Assembly: GCF_900016645.1 (NCBI RefSeq) | Contig: NZ_CDGJ01000109.1 | Reading direction: 5' to 3' (one strand) | DNA length: 28,633 nucleotides | Source of the DNA: Acididesulfobacillus acetoxydans | GTDB taxonomy: Bacteria; Bacillota; Desulfitobacteriia; Desulfitobacteriales; Desulfitobacteriaceae | Shown: piece by piece, positions 13,906 to 21,180 of the stretch | Numbering within the stretch: the stretch's first letter is position 1 | How the letters are laid out: every line of letters starts with the position of its first letter | Notes under the pieces: generated by a model | Told to the model about the DNA's origin: nothing | Database searches by the model: none | What the model saw: the letters and a program-made list of their open reading frames with translations, nothing else | Made by a program: the position numbers and the translations under genes

Positions 13906-14409
13906 CCCTTCTTCAACAAGGACCCTTTCTCAGTCTAAATTAGTGACATCTCCTGCGGCAAGGACTTCTGCTATATTGTAGCAGACGGCGAAGACACTAA
14001 ACTGGGGCACCCCGGCACCGTCTCGATCTGACCTCGCCCTCATTGACGCCTTTTATCAACGCTCCGGTAAACCTTTGAACGTCTTTCTCGGACAAGGTCC
14101 CGCCGTTCAGCCGATGCCGACAAGCGGCAGACCCCCGTTACCGGATCGATCTCTTCGTATTTATATAGTAGTGGTGTTAGTGTTCTCACAGTGATCGGAA
14201 ATTGCTCACCCCGGCCGAAACCACTGCGGATATTTGCCGTGCCATCCTGCCGAAAACCGCACCCCTGGCCGATCTTTGGCACCTCTTGGGACTTTGTTCC
14301 TACTAAGTGGTTTTATTCGTCATCCGGGCGGAAAATCCTTCCTGCATATCGCAAGATTTACCTTATTGTCGCGATTTGACGGAGCGAGAGCCTTACTGGC
14401 AGACATTCC

Positions 14410-14438
14410 GATGCCAATTCGTGACCGCGGGACGACAT
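14410..14438. repeat. 29-bp dispersed repeat, copy 1
   Basis: The stretch beginning GATGCCAATTCGTGACCGC recurs at 20270-20298 with two mismatches in 29 positions. Both copies are in gene-poor decayed DNA, in the same orientation. Confidence 0.8.
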
Positions 14439-14471
14439 AGACAATAAGCCCGGTCAACCTGATCAAAGAAA

Positions 14472-14498
14472 AATCCTCCTCATGTTTTGAGGAGGATT
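14472..14498 (-). terminator. Terminator, probably of uppP
   Basis: AATCCTCCTCA (14472-14482) pairs perfectly with TGAGGAGGATT (14488-14498), loop of five. On the minus strand it is followed by TTTCTTTG. It lies 150 bp downstream of the uppP stop codon. Confidence 0.75.
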
Positions 14499-14593
14499 AC
14501 CCCTAAAATATACATGCTCCAGAATATGTCAATAAGGCTTTACCCGCCTCGGCTTCCGGCACGGCGCCGAATGGCGCCCATTGCCCATTGCTT

Positions 14594-14630
14594 GAGACCA
14601 CCCCTGAATACGGGGGGCTCTTCTTCTTTT
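14594..14630 (+). terminator. Plus-strand terminator-like hairpin without a gene
   Basis: GAG-CC-CCCC pairs imperfectly with GGGG-GG-CTC (14594-14620), followed by TTCTTCTTTT. No plus-strand gene precedes it. Confidence 0.45.
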
Positions 14631-14648
14631 CTCAGTTAATGGATTTGT

Positions 14649-15470
14649 TTAAATAAAATGACTGAGTAAAACCAGCCCGCCGAGCATCCAGCAATAATAG
14701 GCGAAAGGCTTCATGGCGTTAATTTCTTTCTTCTTAAACCAGTGCATTAAGATGTAGACAGCGATGAAGGCAAAGATTCCGGCAAATATCCCTCCGCTGA
14801 GAGCCGTGAGAAACAGACCGTGTCCCCCATGTTTGATGAGCTTGGGGATCTCCAGGATACCGGCCCCGGCAATGATCGGAGTCGCCAAGAGCATGGAAAA
14901 GCGGGCCGACTCCTCGTGCTTCAGGCCCACCCAAAATCCGGCGGTCATACTCGCTCCCGAACGCGAAAAACCGGGAACCAGAGCCATAGACTGAAAGAGA
15001 CCGACAACTATCGCCTGTCCGTAGCTCAAATCATTGATGCGCTTCGTTCCTCGAGACCTTATTTTCTCGCCGAAATATAACAACAGCCCATTGACAATCA
15101 AAAAGACCGCGGCACTGATGACATTGCTGAAGAGCCGGGTGAGGGGTTTTTCCAAGGTAAATCCGATCACGGCTGCGGGAATCGTTCCCGCGATGATCAA
15201 GAGCAATAAGCGCAGGGACTCCTGTTTGCCCGAGTCGAAAATCGAGCGGATAATGCGGATCCATTCGTCCCGAAAAAATATTAGAAGGGCCACAGCCGTC
15301 CCTAGGTGGAGCATCACCACGTAAGGCAAAAAGTTCTGCTTTAAAAACTGGGAATTCAGCGACCAATGAAAGACATAAGGCGTAAGTACACTGTGCGCCA
15401 CGCTGCTAACCGGAAACAACTCGGTAACACCTTGGACGATGGCGATAATGATCGTTTGCAAAAATGTCAT
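14649..15470 (-). CDS. uppP: Undecaprenyl-diphosphatase (bacitracin resistance protein)
   Basis: UppP dephosphorylates undecaprenyl pyrophosphate to recycle the lipid carrier used for peptidoglycan and surface polysaccharides. The protein has 273 residues, the usual length, and about eight hydrophobic segments. Both family signatures are present: QGVTELFPVSSVAH near residue 14, with the catalytic glutamate and histidine, and LVPGFSRSGASM near residue 165, with the serine-arginine motif. The ATG at 15470 has AGGAGGAAAG upstream at rather long spacing, with a GGGA close to the codon. It is a single-gene unit. Its neighbours, a CapF-like protein and a peptidoglycan hydrolase, share an envelope theme. 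Confidence 0.96.
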   Translation of the reverse strand: MTFLQTIIIAIVQGVTELFPVSSVAHSVLTPYVFHWSLNSQFLKQNFLPYVVMLHLGTAVALLIFFRDEWIRIIRSIFDSGKQESLRLLLLIIAGTIPAAVIGFTLEKPLTRLFSNVISAAVFLIVNGLLLYFGEKIRSRGTKRINDLSYGQAIVVGLFQSMALVPGFSRSGASMTAGFWVGLKHEESARFSMLLATPIIAGAGILEIPKLIKHGGHGLFLTALSGGIFAGIFAFIAVYILMHWFKKKEINAMKPFAYYCWMLGGLVLLSHFI

Positions 15471-15573
15471 TCCCTAATCTTTCCTCCTCGTCTTATAATG
15501 CAGGCCCCAAGCCTATCCAGTTAATTATAAGGTTTGACGAGGCAAAATGCTTGTTCACTCTGTTAAAGTTAAG

Positions 15574-15765
15574 TTAAATTTGATCACCCAGCGATACCAT
15601 AACGCGCGCCGCAATCTGCCCCTCGTTCCCGTCGTTAGCGAACACCCGTCCTGATGGCATCAGGATCGGCAACCCCGTTTTTCTGTACAGGCGAACAGCC
15701 GTCACCACGCGGTTCACACTGGAGCCGCCGAGATTACCGGCTCCCTCTACATCCGGCTCTGCCAT
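15574..15765 (-). pseudogene. Internal fragment of a YdcF-like (DUF218) protein
   Basis: After the stop of the truncated ABC permease the minus strand, in another frame, encodes a stretch that fits the core of YdcF/SanA-type proteins: GGSSVNRVVTAVRLYRKTG, LPILMPSGRVF, then an acidic/Gln residue and AARVMVSLG. The family pattern is a hydrophobic strand, an R..AA.LY...G..P helix, SGG, then an E.A..M...L.LGVP helix. Both ends of the protein are missing and the frame stops at 15574. It has no start codon of its own and is read as a remnant left by deletion. Confidence 0.65.
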
Positions 15766-15770
15766 AGCCA

Positions 15771-16454
15771 CTAAACGCCGTACTTTGCTCTCAGAAGAAT
15801 ATACTCGTTCACCATGAAAATAACCCACAGGAAAGTGACCCCGGCCGCCACCATAATTCCGGCACCCAGCCCCGCTTCCAAACCTTGCCCGCCAATCAGG
15901 CTGCCCTGCACTGCGACCGGCCCCAGTAAGAAAACCGCGGCAGAAACAAGCCGTTCCGGCCCCAGCGCCGACGTGTAGGAACTTGGATCTTTCAGCATCT
16001 CCCGGGCTACCAGCACAGCTCCCAGGAAACCCTGTACCAAGGCCATCGCTGCCGCCAGAGCCCATGCTCCTCCTTGAAGGCCTTGAAGAGGGACGGTGAG
16101 GGGCAGAGCGGCGGCCCAACAGATCCCAACGAGTGTGCCGGCCGGTACTACGGTGCTGACAATGATTTGTTTGGGGTGAAGCGGCAGAAGTCTGAATTTC
16201 TCCATCTGCTGCAAATCCCCTTGCCAGGATGTGAGCAAGCCAACAAAGCCTTGCAAGACGAAGAGGGCCGCCGGAAACTCCCGATAGAGCACAGGTGCCA
16301 GCAGTGCCTCAAATGCATTCGTCGTCGGGATGGGCGCTGCCCCCAATAGCATCAGGCGGAGCAAGAGTAAGGGCGTGATCAGCGCCGCCCATTGAAGCAA
16401 GGGAATACTCGTCCAGGCCAGCACGCTCCGGATAAGCGATCGGCAGCCTGTCCG
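15771..16454 (-). pseudogene. ABC-2-type permease, 5'-truncated by a deletion into the upstream ATPase gene
   Basis: The C-terminal 225 or so residues of a hydrophobic permease remain, with about five membrane segments (for example LQWAALITPLLLLRLMLL and FPAALFVLQGFVGLL). The N-terminal part is gone: immediately upstream the DNA changes, in another frame, to the beginning of an ABC ATPase gene (16456-16644). The junction near 16455 fits a single internal deletion that removed the end of the ATPase gene and the beginning of the permease gene. An ATG at 16487 could still give a 238-residue product with an unrelated first dozen residues. Function as a transporter is unlikely. Confidence 0.7.
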
Positions 16455-16455
16455 G

Positions 16456-16644
16456 CCCAAACCAGACGTGTCCGTGATCCACCTCAATCAGCCCGAGCAA
16501 TAACTTGATCGAGGTGCTCTTCCCCGCCCCGTTGGGACCCACCAACCCCAGGATTTCTCCCTCTTCCAAACTGAAGTCAAGGCTCGCCAGACCGGCAAAC
16601 TCGTTATATTTCTTGCTTAAATCTTCAACGGTCAATAAGGTCAT
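16456..16644 (-). pseudogene. ABC transporter ATP-binding protein, truncated after Walker A
   Basis: The first 63 codons are normal for an ABC ATPase: MTLLTVEDLSKKYNEFAGL, then the Walker A GPNGAGKST at about residues 36-44 and LLLGLIEVDHGHV. The signature, Walker B and H-switch are all missing; the frame continues as nonsense through the permease remnant to 16309. The ATG at 16644 has GGAGG eight bases upstream, so the 5' end is still well formed. It is the partner of the truncated permease and lies downstream of the intact YtrA-type operon. Confidence 0.85.
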
Positions 16645-16823
16645 GTGCTCATCCTCCAGCCGGTACCCATTTCTTTGATTTTCACCCGTTTCTAGAGAAA
16701 CCTTTGGCATTGGCCATGCTTTTTGTCCGGCTCCAACCAACTCCCACTGGCCCATGCAAGCCTATTATATTCTATGGCCAAAACTTTAGGCAGTCATCTT
16801 ACCGGAAACATGTTGTACGAAGG

Positions 16824-17495
16824 CTAAAATTCCCGTCGTTGGTAAAACCGCCGGGAAAGCAAATAAGAGCTGCCGGTGAACAGTAAGATAAAAAGCAGCG
16901 TCAGGGTGGTTGACCCCAATGTGCTGAGATCGTGCAGCCACTGTACGGCCTTGCCGAGGGCCTGAATGACCGGAGACTGACTGTGGTGGTTGAGCAGGCC
17001 GGCAACAAAGGAGGAGCCAAAAAAGAGAGTGAAGAAAACGACCGTGGAGATGATCCTGGATTTGACATAACCCAGCCTAAAATAGAAAGGATAATAGACA
17101 GAACCCATCAGGGAGGCGGCAAAGATAGACGTGAGGAAGATGCCCCAAGTTAAGGAAAAGGCGGTTGGGTGGCTTAGCAGAGCTTTGATAAGCTGAAAGA
17201 TCAGAGTACTCAGGATGCTCGACAGAGCGTAAAAAAACAGGGAGAAGTACTTTGTTCGCACGATGTCCCGGCGCAGTAAGGGGAGGCTCAAGAGGATGAG
17301 TTCCGAGTTGGCCTTGTCATCGAGGAGACAAGATTGAACCACGAGCGCATAGGTCAGTACCACTGTCAGGCCGGGAATGAAGACGATACCGGAGGTGCTG
17401 AACACCATGAAATAATTGGCGAACAGTATAAACAGCAAAACCAAGAGGAATTGCTTTTTTAGAATGAGAACATCTTTTAATAATAAACTAAACAT
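16824..17495 (-). CDS. ABC-2-type transporter permease
   Basis: A 223-residue membrane protein with about six hydrophobic segments, the membrane partner of the ATPase encoded just upstream. Features of the small ABC-2 permeases in YtrA-type operons are a short basic N-terminus (MFSLLLKDVLILKKQF), a CLLDDKANSELILLSLPLLR cytoplasmic loop and a basic C-terminus (SRRFYQRREF). The ATG at 17495 has GAGGGGG upstream and overlaps the end of the ATPase gene by eight bases, which indicates coupled translation. The substrate is unknown; relatives respond to cell-wall-active agents or export peptides. Confidence 0.85.
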   Translation of the reverse strand: MFSLLLKDVLILKKQFLLVLLFILFANYFMVFSTSGIVFIPGLTVVLTYALVVQSCLLDDKANSELILLSLPLLRRDIVRTKYFSLFFYALSSILSTLIFQLIKALLSHPTAFSLTWGIFLTSIFAASLMGSVYYPFYFRLGYVKSRIISTVVFFTLFFGSSFVAGLLNHHSQSPVIQALGKAVQWLHDLSTLGSTTLTLLFILLFTGSSYLLSRRFYQRREF

Positions 17496-18354
17496 GCGCT
17501 TTCCCCCTCACCGTGTAGAGCATGATATCGTCCAGGGTCGCCTTTTCGAACAGAACCCGGTTCCCGAGAAGGAGCCGTGCCTGGGCCCGGTCGGGAACCA
17601 GACCGGTGAAACCGTAGCGAGTCTGGTTCCAGCCGGTGAACAAGCTTTGGTTTTCCCGGGTCAACAGACCGGGATCGCCCTTGACAAGGGCATAGCGTTC
17701 CAGAATATCATCCTTGGCCCGGCTGAAGACCAGCTGACCGTCATGAATAAAGGTGATGTAGTCGGCGATTTGCTCCAGGTCCGTGGTAATGTGGGTGGAG
17801 AAGAGAACCGCCTTCTTTTCATCTTCGCGCAGGGCACTGAGGATTTCGATCAATTCGTGGCGAATGATCGGATCGAGGCCGCTGGTTGGTTCATCGAGGA
17901 TGAGAAGCTCGGCTTGGTGGGAGAGAGCGAGAGCAAGGGAAAACTTCATCTGCATGCCCCAGGAGAGTTTCTTGATTTTCTCTTTGGGGGGCAGAGAGAA
18001 CTGTTCGAGGTAAGAGGTGAAGGTTTGGGGCTCCCAATGGCTGTAGCAGGACGCCATGATTCTAGCCATCGCCTTCAAGGTCAGCTCTTCATAAAAGTGA
18101 TTTTCGTCATAGACAAAACCAATGCGGTCCTTGATTTGCCGTTCATAATGCTGGGGATCCAAACCGAAGATTTTGATTTGCCCGCTGTCTTTGTGGAGCA
18201 GGTGCATGATAAGTTTTAAGGTCGTGCTTTTCCCGGCACCGTTCGGGCCAATGAAGCCCATGATGTAACCGGGGGCCAGGGAAAAGCTGATTTTTTGCAA
18301 AGAGAAGCGGGGAAATGTCTTGCTCAGGTTTTCCACTTCCAGGATATTAGGCAT
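17488..18354 (-). CDS. ABC transporter ATP-binding protein of a YtrA-type operon
   Basis: An intact 288-residue ABC ATPase. Motifs in order: Walker A GPNGAGKST near residue 36, Q-loop region around FVYDENHF, signature LSWGMQMK (a variant of LSGGQ), Walker B LLILDEPTSGLD and the H-switch FSTHI. About 70 residues follow the ATPase core, ending VRGKAHV. The ATG at 18354 is chosen over the one at 18375 because GGAGGAGG lies nine bases upstream of it. It starts four bases after the stop of the GntR regulator and overlaps the permease gene, so the three genes form one operon. Confidence 0.92.
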   Translation of the reverse strand: MPNILEVENLSKTFPRFSLQKISFSLAPGYIMGFIGPNGAGKSTTLKLIMHLLHKDSGQIKIFGLDPQHYERQIKDRIGFVYDENHFYEELTLKAMARIMASCYSHWEPQTFTSYLEQFSLPPKEKIKKLSWGMQMKFSLALALSHQAELLILDEPTSGLDPIIRHELIEILSALREDEKKAVLFSTHITTDLEQIADYITFIHDGQLVFSRAKDDILERYALVKGDPGLLTRENQSLFTGWNQTRYGFTGLVPDRAQARLLLGNRVLFEKATLDDIMLYTVRGKAHV

Positions 18355-18358
18355 GCTT

Positions 18359-18739
18359 CTAATCCTCCTCCTCATAAATTAGGCTTAATATTTCCTGCAG
18401 CTCGCTGAGACCGATGCCGGCACTTCGGGCCAGGTTTACGGCAAGGGCCAGTTTCTCCTCCACCACCCGCAGCCTTTGTTCGCGCAAGAGTTCGCGATTC
18501 TGTACGGCGACGAAGGAACCTTTGCCGGGCACGGTGTCGATGAATCCCTCCCGTTCCAGTTCTTCATAGGCCCGTTTGGTGGTTATCACACTGATCTGAA
18601 GGTCCTTGGCCAAAGCGCGGATAGACGGCAATGCTTCTCCCCCGCTCATCTCCCCTTGAATAATGAGGGTCTTGATTTGGGTGAGGATTTGTTGATAGAT
18701 CGGTTCCTCTGAAGCGTTGGAAATAGTAAGATGCATCAT
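18359..18739 (-). CDS. GntR-family regulator, YtrA subfamily
   Basis: A 126-residue protein. The N-terminal winged helix-turn-helix of GntR type spans about residues 10-75 (YQQILTQIKTLIIQGEM, then LPSIRALAKDLQIS and GFIDTVPGKGSFVA). Only a short helical C-terminal extension follows, which is the mark of the YtrA subfamily that usually represses its own ABC-transporter operon. Start at 18739, with an alternative ATG one codon later. A 19-bp near-palindrome overlapping the -10 box upstream (18781-18799) is the obvious operator. Confidence 0.92.
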   Translation of the reverse strand: MMHLTISNASEEPIYQQILTQIKTLIIQGEMSGGEALPSIRALAKDLQISVITTKRAYEELEREGFIDTVPGKGSFVAVQNRELLREQRLRVVEEKLALAVNLARSAGIGLSELQEILSLIYEEED

Positions 18740-18780
18740 CTGACACCCGTCCTTGCCTTAGTGTGCATGCCGTTATTACT

Positions 18781-18813
18781 GTATATATTAAATATAAACG
18801 CGCGTCATGTCAA
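18781..18813 (-). promoter_or_regulatory. Promoter and operator of the GntR-ABC operon
   Basis: On the minus strand TTGACA (18808-18813), a 17-bp spacer and TAATAT (18785-18790). The -10 box lies in a near-perfect 19-bp palindrome GTTTATATTTAATATATAC (18781-18799; one mismatched pair plus the centre), a position that fits autorepression by the YtrA-type regulator. Confidence 0.75.
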
Positions 18814-18912
18814 TACCCCTGCCGAATATGCTCAGTAGCTAATGACACCTCTCGAAACACTTCCTAAGCGAAAATTGGCGCCCCCCCTATTCAGCCATTT
18901 CACAGTCTATCT

Positions 18913-18984
18913 ATGATCTCGAAAACCCGCTCTATGAGCGGGTCCTAGCTGTTCCTATTCACGAGACATGTTACGCTTTCAAGG
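18913..18984. repeat. Duplicated terminator-containing segment, copy 1
   Basis: About 70 bp, from ATGATCTC through the hairpin to ACGCTTTC, recurs in diverged form at 23235-23315. Both copies sit next to DUF1906 gene remnants. Confidence 0.75.
18921..18943 (-). terminator. Terminator downstream of the DUF1906 pseudogene
   Basis: ACCCGCTC (18925-18932) pairs perfectly with GAGCGGGT (18936-18943); the minus strand continues with TTTCGAG. Confidence 0.65.
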
Positions 18985-19228
18985 GGGGTAGGTGTAACTT
19001 CATTGTATATTGGAAAGTCCTCCAAGCTCATGGCTATTCGATTACCACTATTGTATTGGATGTGATGAAAACCTTTTTACGTCGTACAGTTCTTTGGACC
19101 AAGTTTTTCATCCCTCCTTGAGTTTTAACAGAACGCCGGGAGGGGAGAACATCCTAACGCGTGAACTGACCCGGAAACACCGCCGGGAAATTGTTGCCCA
19201 TCCCCATACCCACTCATTCTCCTTCCTT

Positions 19229-20073
19229 TTACTGCCCCAGTTCTTTAGCCACGGCCGCTACCGTACCAAACCAGGTTTTCCCGGCCAAGACCGTTTGGTT
19301 GGGGTGATCAACCCCACTGGCCGGGCCGCCCACGACATAGAGGTGTTTCACCGCCTGAATGGCCGTCGGGGCAGTTCCGTCCGCTTGGCGCATAAAAATG
19401 GCTGCCTCATTGCCCAAGGATGCCGCCAGATACGTGGCCGCGATGAAATCGTTCGGCCCGAAAATGAGGATCCCTTCGTTCACGTCTCTCACTCCGATCT
19501 CCGGCCAAGCGCCGGGCTCACTCTTGATGAGGTCGCGGTCTGCAGGAATACCGCCTATCGTTACGTTGTTTTCATACTGGTAGACGTTCCCCTCAAACAC
19601 TTGGCCGCCTGACCAGGCATAGGTCTGCCAGTATTTGTCCGGCGGATAAGGGGAAGATTGCAAAGCCTTCATAACGGCATAGGAACCGTAAGCGCCCACG
19701 AGGTACTGACCGATACCCTCCCGGACAGCGCAAAAATAGTCAAGAATCGCAGGCATATCTCCCGCTTGGGCGTCGAAATCCACCGTAGGGCGCTGCCTTT
19801 GGGCGCTCCAAGATACCCCGCTTCCCCGACGGCTTCTTTTGCGTCAGACAACCCTTGGGCAAAGCTAAAATACCCGGCGAAGGTCGGATTAGTCTCCCAG
19901 ATTAACAGCAACGACAGCCCTGCCTTATGAATCGCCTGGAGCTCAGCCGGAGTCAGCGCCTTCCACGAGCCTGAGCAGCAGCCCAAATACCGGCCCACCG
20001 CCGCTATCCCCGCACTCTTTAGCGCTAAGGCGGATTGGGTTGCCAGCCGGGTTACGCAATCCATGGCTTCCAC
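19229..20073 (-). pseudogene. Rv2525c-like glycoside-hydrolase-fold (DUF1906) protein with CWB2-like C-terminus, frameshifted
   Basis: Two adjoining minus-strand frames together make one protein. The first begins MEAMDCVTRLATQ at a GTG (20073, with AGGAG seven bases upstream) and runs through SAGIAAVGRYLG and LLLIWETNPTF, the DUF1906 TIM-barrel start, to GAPKGSA. The second continues VDFDAQAGDMPAILDYF and VGAYGSYAVM. At the junction near 19785 only five bases stand where I expect about twelve (the family's IYFT strand), consistent with a 7-bp deletion. The C-terminus (FGPNDFIAATYLAASLG ... LYVVGGPASGVDHPN) resembles a cell-wall-binding repeat 2 unit. The protein was probably wall-associated; there is no signal peptide. 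A sequencing error could mimic the frameshift. Confidence 0.75.
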
Positions 20074-20077
20074 TTCA

Positions 20078-20218
20078 TCACTCCTCTCGTTGCAGCACTT
20101 CTTCCGGCTCCTCGCCGTCCTGGGGTACCGGGTCTTCACCCGTTGGGGCGAGCTTCTGAATCATCCGGACCGGGAAGGTGAGGTTGTGAGTACCGATTCG
20201 GTTAAGTGTCTCACGGTT
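20078..20218 (-). other. Small open frame just upstream of the DUF1906 gene, no proper start
   Basis: Between stops there is a 46-codon frame containing LNRIGTHNLTFPVRMIQKL and an acidic tail ending EEPEEVLQREE. Its stop lies four bases before the DUF1906 GTG, the spacing of a translationally coupled pair. The only in-frame ATG (20164) gives 28 residues without a ribosome binding site; an ATG at 20222 in another frame would join it after a one-base shift. I cannot name a family. It may be a decayed small gene. Confidence 0.3.
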
Positions 20219-20269
20219 TCATAGGCTGCAATCCTACCTGTCCCCTCCTCTCTCCAGGGTATGCCAAAA

Positions 20270-20298
20270 GATTCCAATTCGTGACCGCAGGACGACAT
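20270..20298. repeat. 29-bp dispersed repeat, copy 2
   Basis: It matches 14410-14438 at 27 of 29 positions, in the same orientation. Confidence 0.8.
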
Positions 20299-20346
20299 CG
20301 GGCAATGCTGCCATCTAATTTAAGTGCAGAGGATACGTTAATTTGA

Positions 20347-20422
20347 TGCAAGGGACCAGTGACCTCTCCTCCGGACACGGCCGGTTGCAAGATCGACCCA
20401 AAATCGAATCTTGTCCCTTGCA
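20347..20422. other. Nested inverted repeats, possible structured RNA or element end
   Basis: TGCAAGGGAC (20347-20356) pairs with GTCCCTTGCA (20413-20422). Inside, CAAGATCGA pairs with TCGAATCTTG apart from one bulged base, and CCGG pairs with CCGG around GACACGG, giving a three-way-junction shape on either strand. No known RNA family was recognised. Confidence 0.45.
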
Positions 20423-20516
20423 CTCCTTACCCTACTGTAAGGCTGACCACCCGACTGCTTCCGACTGTGCCAAGTGTCTCCGGTGTAAAAACACTTCAAC
20501 TCAAAAAAGTTTCCTA

Positions 20517-20580
20517 TTGACATTTCTTCTACTCAACGCTATTACATAGCGGTACCAAGCAATGTTTAGTACCGCTATGT
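20517..20580 (+). promoter_or_regulatory. Promoter and operator of the PadR-type gene
   Basis: TTGACA (20517-20522), a 17-bp spacer and TATTAC (20540-20545). Directly at and after the -10 box lies a perfect 12-bp inverted repeat, ACATAGCGGTAC (20544-20555) and GTACCGCTATGT (20569-20580), with a 13-bp spacer. The ACAT/ATGT ends resemble PadR operators, suggesting autoregulation before the gene was truncated. Confidence 0.7.
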
Positions 20581-20600
20581 GTATCTGCGGAGGTAGCGCG

Positions 20601-20838
20601 GTGGATAATCTAAGTGAGATGCTCAAAGGGGTGTTGGAGGGAATCGTGCCGGAAATCATCGCCCGGGGCGAAATCTACGGCTACGAGATTGTCAAGAAGC
20701 TGAATGAACTCGGCTTGAAGGACATCGCCGAAGGCACCGTCTACGCCCTGCTGTTGCGATTGGAGAAGAACCGGCTGGTTCACATTGTCAAAAGGCCATC
20801 CGAGATTGGCCCGCCCCGGAAGTTCTATACCCTCAATT
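20601..20838 (+). pseudogene. PadR-family transcriptional regulator, 3'-truncated
   Basis: The winged-helix domain is nearly complete: MDNLSEMLKGVLEGIVPEII, then YGYEIVKKLNELGL, the recognition region EGTVYALLLRLEKNRLV and the wing GPPRKFYTL. The GTG at 20601 is chosen because GGAGG lies seven bases upstream; codons further 5' run through the operator. After YTLN the frame continues for a few residues from foreign DNA: at about 20838 it joins the middle of a tnpB gene in another frame. The usual C-terminal dimerisation helix is lost, so the regulator probably does not work. Its usual partner gene is also absent. Confidence 0.82.
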
Positions 20839-21180
20839 CTCCACAAGGCAAGTGCTCAGATCGTCAAGAACCATGACCTTATTATCATGGAGGATCTAAG
20901 GATAAAAAACATGCTCCGAAATCACAAACTCGCCAAGAGCATCCAGGATGCCAGATGGGGGAAATTCGGAGACTACATTGAGTACAAAAGTTTACGCCAG
21001 GGGAAACGACACGTTCTAGTTGACCCCAAGGGCACATCGCAAACCTGCTTATGTGGAGCGCATGTCCCCAAAGACCTCAGTGTCCGTGTCCATGAGTGCC
21101 CCGTTTGCGGATTAGAGATGGATCGGGATCTAGTGAGTGCTAAACTCATCTTAGAGCGTGGACTGAGTGCCATGGCCTAA
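20838..21180 (+). pseudogene. C-terminal fragment of an IS200/IS605-type TnpB (RNA-guided nuclease)
   Basis: About 112 C-terminal residues of TnpB remain. Visible are the RuvC-II glutamate in LIIMEDLRIKNM, the basic segment before the zinc ribbon, the ribbon itself (TSQTCLCG ... HECPVCGLE, with the first knuckle apparently one residue short) and the RuvC-III aspartates in MDRDLVSAK. The N-terminal two thirds, including RuvC-I and the RNA-binding domains, are absent; the upstream DNA is the PadR gene. The protein cannot be an active nuclease. No tnpA transposase is present. Confidence 0.88.

Larger units (their letters stand above)
13906..14648. other. 743-bp gene-poor region
   Basis: I find no convincing gene. 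An 80-codon minus frame (14040-14282) with an Arg-rich C-terminus has no family I recognise. The region holds a 29-bp dispersed repeat (14410-14438), a minus-strand terminator (14472-14498) and a plus-strand terminator-like hairpin (14594-14630). The latter has no plus-strand gene to serve, which suggests that a plus-strand gene has decayed here. Confidence 0.55.
18740..19228. other. Gene-poor region between the GntR operon and the DUF1906 pseudogene
   Basis: It holds the GntR promoter, a hairpin terminator (18921-18943) in a duplicated segment (18913-18984), and a plus-strand stretch near 18960-19110 with a protein-like frame (VLQAHGYSITTIVLDVMKTF, stop TGA near 19112) that I cannot assign. 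No gene is supported. Confidence 0.5.
20219..20600. other. Region between the small frame and the PadR gene
   Basis: No gene is apparent. It contains the second copy of the 29-bp dispersed repeat (20270-20298), a nested inverted-repeat structure (20347-20422) and the PadR promoter/operator (20517-20580). Confidence 0.6.

Noticed and set aside
12841..13938. 365-codon plus-strand open frame
   Set aside because: It is antisense to the CapF-like gene; GC-rich third positions leave the opposite frame open.
14040..14282. 80-codon minus frame with an Arg-rich C-terminus, considered as a transposase remnant
   Set aside because: No transposase motif could be recognised and there are no terminal repeats.
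19010..19612. 200-codon plus-strand open frame
   Set aside because: Its second half is antisense to the DUF1906 C-terminus and its first half is not protein-like as a whole.
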